Shown piece after piece: positions 7,104 through 11,182 of a DNA stretch of 11,182 nt. How positions within the stretch are numbered: the first letter of the stretch is position 1; every line of letters begins with the position of its first letter. The notes beneath the pieces are model-generated. The model had not been told where the DNA came from and did no database searches. It saw nothing but the letters and a program-made list of their open reading frames with translations. This DNA comes from Candidatus Cloacimonadota bacterium (GTDB lineage Bacteria > Cloacimonadota > Cloacimonadia > Cloacimonadales > TCS61): positions 1-11,182 of the forward strand of contig DAOUUD010000039.1 in NCBI GenBank assembly GCA_030668345.1, read 5' to 3'. The position numbers and the translations under genes were made by a program.

Positions 7104-7881
7104 TCTAAAAATCTTACTTATCGACGATGATTCGGATTTTCGAATGTCGGTTCAAATCATTCTTGAAAGCAAAGATTATGATGTGATTACAGCATCAAAT
7201 GGTAGGGAAGGATTCACAAAAGCAAAATCAGAAAAACCGGATCTGATCATATTAGATATTATGCTCCCGGATGGGGATGGCTTTTCAATCTGCAGAGAAC
7301 TGAAAGAAACTCCTGAAACTTTTCAAATACCTGTTATTATCCTGACCTCTATGAGTAAAAAAAAGGGGAACAGTTATGCTGATGTAATTGCTTACTGCCA
7401 TAAAGCAGATGAGTTTATGGAAAAACCTGTAGAAAAAGATGAACTGCTATTTAATGTTAAGAAGTTACTGAAAAAAAAAAATTTTAAATCCCAAAAACTG
7501 ACAGGAAAGAAAAAAATCCTTATTACTGATTGTGATGCGGATTTTGTATCAGGAATGGAAAAGGTTCTGCTATCGAACAATTTTGAAGTATTTGTGGCAG
7601 AGAGCGGTATAGAAGCACAGAAAATGGCACAGGCTTTTTCTCCGGATCTGGTTCTTCTGGAAATAACACTTCCCGATAAAGATGGATATTCAATATGTTA
7701 CGAACTCAAAAGAAATCCGGAGACCTCACAAATACCCGTTGTTATCGTGAGTTGTATCGATAATAAACTTGTCAGTTCAGATTTTGCATCACGACTTGCA
7801 AAAGAACATCGGGCAGATATGTATATTTCTAAACCGGTAGAACCAATGGAACTTCTAAAAACAATTAATCAAATTCTATAG
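7096..7881 (+). CDS. Tandem double-receiver protein with Glu-substituted second receiver
   Basis: This is a paralogue of the preceding gene with the same length (261 residues) and order, REC-REC. REC1 (about 5-126) is complete: Asp10-Asp12, Asp54 (IILDIMLPD), Thr84 and Lys110; it is roughly 60% identical to the neighbour's REC1 by eye. REC2 (about 139-260) is degenerate: the acidic motif is Asp-Cys-Asp, the phosphoacceptor position is Glu189 (LLEITLPD), the usual Thr is Ser (VIVSC), and only the Lys (SKP) is normal. It therefore cannot be phosphorylated in the usual way, and Glu may mimic the phosphorylated state. The linker contains an 11-A run (7471-7481). The start overlaps the upstream gene (ATGCTTAA) and has no clear Shine-Dalgarno, consistent with translational coupling. 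Confidence 0.9.
   Translation: MLNLKILLIDDDSDFRMSVQIILESKDYDVITASNGREGFTKAKSEKPDLIILDIMLPDGDGFSICRELKETPETFQIPVIILTSMSKKKGNSYADVIAYCHKADEFMEKPVEKDELLFNVKKLLKKKNFKSQKLTGKKKILITDCDADFVSGMEKVLLSNNFEVFVAESGIEAQKMAQAFSPDLVLLEITLPDKDGYSICYELKRNPETSQIPVVIVSCIDNKLVSSDFASRLAKEHRADMYISKPVEPMELLKTINQIL
7471..7481 (+). other. A11 homopolymer, possible slippage site in the REC-REC linker
   Basis: Eleven consecutive A residues fall in codons 126-129 of the second double-REC gene, exactly between its two receiver domains. Adding one A gives a TAA six codons after the Leu codon at 7468; removing one A gives TGA after nine further codons. Either transcriptional slippage or an indel would therefore yield a clean single-REC protein of about 130-135 residues. 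Whether slippage occurs is not known. Confidence 0.4.
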
Positions 7882-7891
7882 GTTTAAATTC

Positions 7892-8803
7892 ATGAAAGAA
7901 ATGAAATCGTTAAATGAAATTACAATAAAATTAAAGAATACCAGAAGAAAACTCGTGGTAGCTGGCGGTAATGCTCCTTCAGTTATTCAGTCGGTAGCAG
8001 AAAGTGTAAACGAAGGATTTATAGAAGCAACTCTGGTTGGAGATAGAGAAGAAATTCTAAAATTATCGGAAGAATGTAATTTAAGTACAGATTTATGGAA
8101 TATCGTTGATGAGAAAGAACCGGTAAAAATAGCAGCAAAATCAGTTGAATTAGTTAGATCTAAAAAAGCAGATATATTGATGAAAGGGTTTATCAGTTCT
8201 GCTGATTATTTGCATGCTATTCTAAATAAACAATATGGATTAGTAGAAGCAGGAGGATTTCTTACACATATTGTAATTATGCAAATTCCCAAATATCATA
8301 AACTTCTTATTATCTCCGATGCTGCTATTTTGGTACAACCTGATCTATCCCAGAAAATAACCATGTTAAAGTCTTGTATTAATATTGCCAATAAAATGGG
8401 CATATCAAAACCCAAAGCTGGTATCATTTCCTGTGTTGAAAAACCGAGTTTCAAAATAGATTCAACCATCGATGCTTCGATTATAAAGAAAATGGTTGAG
8501 CGAGGGCATCTCGAAGGAGTTGAGGTTGATGGTCCACTTGCATTAGACCTGGCAATATCAAAAAGCTGCGCAGAAGAAAAAAAATTCAAAAGTCCGGTAG
8601 CCGGGGATTGCGACATTTTAATTTTTCCTGATATATGTACCGGAAATGTGTTTTTCAAAACTCTAACAACCCTGGCTGATGCTAAATTAGCAGCAGTTGT
8701 TATGGGTGCTTCAGTTCCCTGTATTTTAACTTCAAGAGCAGACACTAAAGAGTCAAAATTTCTCTCTATAGCTCTTGCTTCATTTCTTTCAAAAAATAAA
8801 TAG
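7892..8803 (+). CDS. ptb: Phosphate acyltransferase of the Ptb type (phosphate butyryl/acetyltransferase)
   Basis: This enzyme swaps CoA of an acyl-CoA for phosphate, making the acyl phosphate used by the kinase encoded downstream. The 303-residue length matches phosphate butyryltransferase (about 300) better than classical Pta (about 330 or more). Family motifs of the PTA_PTB fold are clear: VAGGNAPSVIQSV near 24, LMKGFISSADYLHAIL near 97, IPKYHKLLIISDAAI near 132, VDGPLALDLAIS near 212, and AGDCDILIFPDICTGNVFFK near 230. Acyl specificity cannot be set from sequence; because the paired kinase is of the acetate kinase type rather than butyrate kinase, acetyl-CoA is a likely substrate. The gap from the upstream REC gene is 10 bases. 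The ATG at 7892 has a poor ribosome site; an in-frame ATG at 7901, preceded by GAAAGAA, is a possible alternative that would remove three residues. Confidence 0.87.
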   Translation: MKEMKSLNEITIKLKNTRRKLVVAGGNAPSVIQSVAESVNEGFIEATLVGDREEILKLSEECNLSTDLWNIVDEKEPVKIAAKSVELVRSKKADILMKGFISSADYLHAILNKQYGLVEAGGFLTHIVIMQIPKYHKLLIISDAAILVQPDLSQKITMLKSCINIANKMGISKPKAGIISCVEKPSFKIDSTIDASIIKKMVERGHLEGVEVDGPLALDLAISKSCAEEKKFKSPVAGDCDILIFPDICTGNVFFKTLTTLADAKLAAVVMGASVPCILTSRADTKESKFLSIALASFLSKNK

Positions 8804-8811
8804 GAGTAAAA

Positions 8812-10578
8812 ATGATTAATAAAGAGAAAAAAAACAAAACCAGGATTTTTATTGTTGATGATGATCCTGATTATCTTTTAGCTACAAAAACTATTTTAGA
8901 AAAAAATTCTTATGAATGTTATAGTGCCTATTCAGCAAAAGAATTCCTGGGGAAAGTTAAGGATGTAAAACCCGATTTGATCCTTTTGGATGTTATGATG
9001 GAGAGCGATATTGCCGGATTGGTGGTGGTAAATAAACTCCGCAATCCGGATAGGGATTCTGAATTTTATGAAGTTTCCAGGGTTCCGATTTTGATCGTGA
9101 CCTCCATGCAAGAGGTTATGAAGGTAAATATCAGTGAGATTGCTGGTACAAAGCTTTTGCCTGTAGATGGTTTTCTGGAAAAACCGGTTAAGTATGAAGA
9201 ACTTTTAGCAAAGGTAAGATCCTTAACAAAAACCGTTTCACTGGAAGAACTGCTGGCAAAAGCTCAAAAACCAAGTGAAGATGCCATGAAACTTCATCCC
9301 TTTTATCGTGGGAAATTATCGGTTATACCCAAATGCTGCATCAGGAATTTTGATGATTTTGCCATCTGGTATACACCCGGAGTTGCAGCTCCCTGTAAAG
9401 ATATTTATGCCAATCCGGAAAAAGTATATGAACATACGAATAAATCCAATTTTGTGGCTATTGTTTCTGATGGAACCAGAGTTCTGGGTTTGGGTAATAT
9501 CGGACCCGAAGCAAGCTTACCGGTTATGGAAGGTAAAGCGATTTTATTCAAATATCTGGGAGGGATAGATGCTTTCCCAATATGTATAGACGCCCATGAA
9601 CCTGAAGATATTATTACTTTTTGTAAATGGCTGACCCCTACTTTTGGAGGGATAAACCTGGAAGATATCGCCAAACCAAAATGTTTTCATATTTTAGATA
9701 CTCTTCGTAAAGAAATGAGAATTCCTGTGTGGCATGATGATCAACAGGGCACAGCAGCAGTAACGCTGGCAGGTTTGATAAATGCTCTGAAAATCGTTGG
9801 GAAAAGTAAAGAAGAGGTAAAAATAGCAATGATTGGTGCAGGAGCATCAAATATAGCTATTTCAAGAATAATGATCGTTGCTGGATTTCCACCTGAAAAC
9901 ATTATAATGGTGGACACAAAAGGTATTTTACATGAAGGCAGAAGAGAACTAAACACACCTGAAACTAAAGAAAAATGGAATATGTGTATAATCTCAAATA
10001 AAGAAGGAAGGAAAGGTGGAATTGCGGAAGCAATGAAAGGAGCTGATGTCTGCATATCTCTTTCCACACCCGGACCGGATGTTATCAAAAAAGAGTGGGT
10101 AGCTTCTATGAATAAAGATGCTATCGTATTTGTTTGTGCAAATCCTGTTCCCGAAATCTGGCCCTGGGAAGCAAAAGAAGCCGGTGCCAGAATTGTAGCA
10201 ACAGGCAGGTCAGACTTTCCCAACCAGGTAAATAATTCTCTCGGTTTTCCCGGTATATTCCGTGGCACTCTGGATGTAATGGCAAGCACGATTACAGATG
10301 AAATGTGTATTGCCGCAGCTTACGAACTTGCCAAATGTGCTGAAGATAAAGGTCTTTCAGAAGATTACATTATTCCCAGAATGAACGAATTTGAAGTTTT
10401 CCCCAGAGAAGCTGTTGCAGTTGGAATGAAAGCAATTGAACAAGGAATTGCCAAAATAATAATGACCAGAGAAGAGCTTTATAAGAAATCATCATCAATT
10501 ATTAGGAAAGCAAGAGCAGAAGTGGATTCCCTGCAAAATCAGGGATTCATAGAATTACCAGAGCCTGAAAATGAATAA
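8812..10578 (+). CDS. Malic enzyme with N-terminal receiver domain (REC-malic enzyme fusion)
   Basis: This 588-residue protein joins a response-regulator receiver to a complete malic enzyme (malate + NAD(P)+ to pyruvate + CO2 + NAD(P)H). REC (about 11-138) has Asp16-Asp18, phosphoacceptor Asp60 (LILLDVMME), the Thr of LIVTSM and the Lys of LEKPV. After a short linker, residues about 157-575 match bacterial malic enzymes of about 400 residues: HPFYRGKLSV, catalytic Tyr187 (WYTPGVAAPC), SDGTRVLGLGNIGPEA, Lys242 (MEGKAILFKYLGGIDAFP), metal-ligand region WHDDQQGTAAVTLAG with Asp309-Asp310, the dinucleotide-binding GAGASN from Gly342, CANPVPEIWP, and GRSDFPNQVNNSLGFPGIFRG split over 403-500. Nothing catalytic appears missing. 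The frame is continuous with no sign of frameshift, and AGGAG (8802-8806) marks the start. The REC shares its C-terminal D-F/Y-xx-KP-xxxx-ELL motif with the upstream double-REC proteins. Phosphorylation of Asp60 may control activity. Cofactor preference is not clear. Confidence 0.93.
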   Translation: MINKEKKNKTRIFIVDDDPDYLLATKTILEKNSYECYSAYSAKEFLGKVKDVKPDLILLDVMMESDIAGLVVVNKLRNPDRDSEFYEVSRVPILIVTSMQEVMKVNISEIAGTKLLPVDGFLEKPVKYEELLAKVRSLTKTVSLEELLAKAQKPSEDAMKLHPFYRGKLSVIPKCCIRNFDDFAIWYTPGVAAPCKDIYANPEKVYEHTNKSNFVAIVSDGTRVLGLGNIGPEASLPVMEGKAILFKYLGGIDAFPICIDAHEPEDIITFCKWLTPTFGGINLEDIAKPKCFHILDTLRKEMRIPVWHDDQQGTAAVTLAGLINALKIVGKSKEEVKIAMIGAGASNIAISRIMIVAGFPPENIIMVDTKGILHEGRRELNTPETKEKWNMCIISNKEGRKGGIAEAMKGADVCISLSTPGPDVIKKEWVASMNKDAIVFVCANPVPEIWPWEAKEAGARIVATGRSDFPNQVNNSLGFPGIFRGTLDVMASTITDEMCIAAAYELAKCAEDKGLSEDYIIPRMNEFEVFPREAVAVGMKAIEQGIAKIIMTREELYKKSSSIIRKARAEVDSLQNQGFIELPEPENE

Positions 10579-10613
10579 CAGAAATTGTTGAGTAGAAAAA
10601 GAGGAGCTAAAAA

Positions 10614-11182
10614 GTGATTATCCTTTGTTTGAATTGTGGAAGTTCATCTGTAAAATATAGTTTATATGATTGGGAAAAAAAGCAGACATTGGCTACAGGT
10701 ATTGTTGAAAGATTAGGTCTTTCCGATTCAAAGTTTATTTATGAAGTTTCTGGAAAGGAGAAGATGGAGAGTATTCAATCCTGTCCTGACCACAGGGCAG
10801 CTATTCAGCTTATAATGGAACTGCTGGTAAGTAAAGAATATGGAGTGATAGAAGACCTTTTGGTAATTTCAGCGGTTGGACACCGCGTTGTTCATGGTGG
10901 TGAGAAATTTTCCAGGTCTGTGATCATTACAGATGAAGTTTTGAATACTTTCAAAGAATTAACTGAGTTGGCTCCTTTGCATAATCCTCCGAATATCCTT
11001 GGAATTGAAGCAGCCAGAGAATTAATGCCAGATGTTCCCCATATAGCTGTTATGGACACAGCCTGGCATCAAACAATGCCAAAACATATTTATATGTATG
11101 CTTTACCTTATGAATGGTACGAAAAATACAAAATCAGAAGATATGGATTTCACGGAACATCGCTCTTATATGTTTCCAGAAG
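10614..11182 (+). CDS. ackA: Acetate kinase, N-terminal part (cut by window end)
   Basis: Acetate kinase converts acetyl phosphate and ADP to acetate and ATP. The first 189 codons are present (of about 400). The start is GTG with GAGGAG at 10601-10606, and the protein begins with the ATP-fold motif LCLNCGSSSVKYSL, which identifies AckA rather than butyrate kinase. Further family motifs are GHRVVHGG (active-site Arg), APLHNPPN, AVMDTAWHQTMP (catalytic Asp) and RRYGFHGTS. After GFHGTS the family normally has His; here the codon is CTC (Leu, 11161-11163). It follows the malic enzyme gene by 35 bases and completes a malate-to-acetate, ATP-yielding set with the phosphotransacylase. Because the gene runs off the window, its C-terminal half cannot be checked. 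Confidence 0.93.
   Translation, partial: MIILCLNCGSSSVKYSLYDWEKKQTLATGIVERLGLSDSKFIYEVSGKEKMESIQSCPDHRAAIQLIMELLVSKEYGVIEDLLVISAVGHRVVHGGEKFSRSVIITDEVLNTFKELTELAPLHNPPNILGIEAARELMPDVPHIAVMDTAWHQTMPKHIYMYALPYEWYEKYKIRRYGFHGTSLLYVSR

Noticed and set aside
9741..10289. 182-codon open frame on the - strand within the malic enzyme gene
   Set aside because: It is antisense to well-conserved malic enzyme motifs and shows no recognisable protein features.
1..11182. CRISPR arrays, tRNA or rRNA genes, transposases
   Set aside because: I saw no regularly spaced repeats, no RNA gene signature and no transposase or terminal inverted repeats of an insertion sequence.

Overview
The window is AT-rich (well under 40% G+C by eye), all genes are on the + strand, and they are packed with short gaps or 4-11 base overlaps. 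Double-membrane features (an OmpA-type peptidoglycan-binding protein) and fermentative energy genes (phosphotransacylase, malic enzyme, acetate kinase) suggest a low-GC, Gram-negative, anaerobic fermenter. The style resembles Cloacimonadota or a related FCB-group lineage, but that is a guess from gene content; no RNA gene or marker here settles it.

Layout. 1-458: the C-terminal part of selenocysteine synthase SelA, abutted by a GC-rich, hairpin-bearing stretch with an in-frame stop, so the gene looks broken or the assembly changes here. 497-1761: two exported, coiled-coil-rich proteins, the second ending in an OmpA-like domain. 1792-5050: a membrane sensor histidine kinase (Cache, HAMP, HisKA, HATPase) overlapping an NtrC-family sigma54 activator. 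5051-5215: a 165-base control region with inverted repeats and a good match to a sigma54 -24/-12 promoter. 5216-7881: a soluble REC-histidine kinase and two tandem double-REC proteins. 7892-11182: a Ptb-type phosphotransacylase, a malic enzyme fused to an N-terminal REC domain, and the first 189 codons of acetate kinase.

How the genes may work together. The first kinase/activator pair looks like an input module that could switch on the second block through the sigma54 promoter. The second block carries six of the seven REC domains in the window together with three enzymes: malate to pyruvate (malic enzyme), acyl-CoA to acyl phosphate (Ptb-like), and acyl phosphate to carboxylate plus ATP (AckA). 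Acetyl phosphate is a known small-molecule phosphodonor for many REC domains. A REC-fused malic enzyme between the two genes that make and use acyl phosphate therefore suggests that signalling and substrate-level phosphorylation are directly wired together. This link is an inference from gene order and domain fusion.

The main points of interest are the REC-malic enzyme fusion, the degenerate second receivers of the tandem REC proteins (one with Asp changed to Glu), an 11-A run in the linker of one of them where slippage in either direction would release a single REC domain, and the near-leaderless sigma54 promoter.
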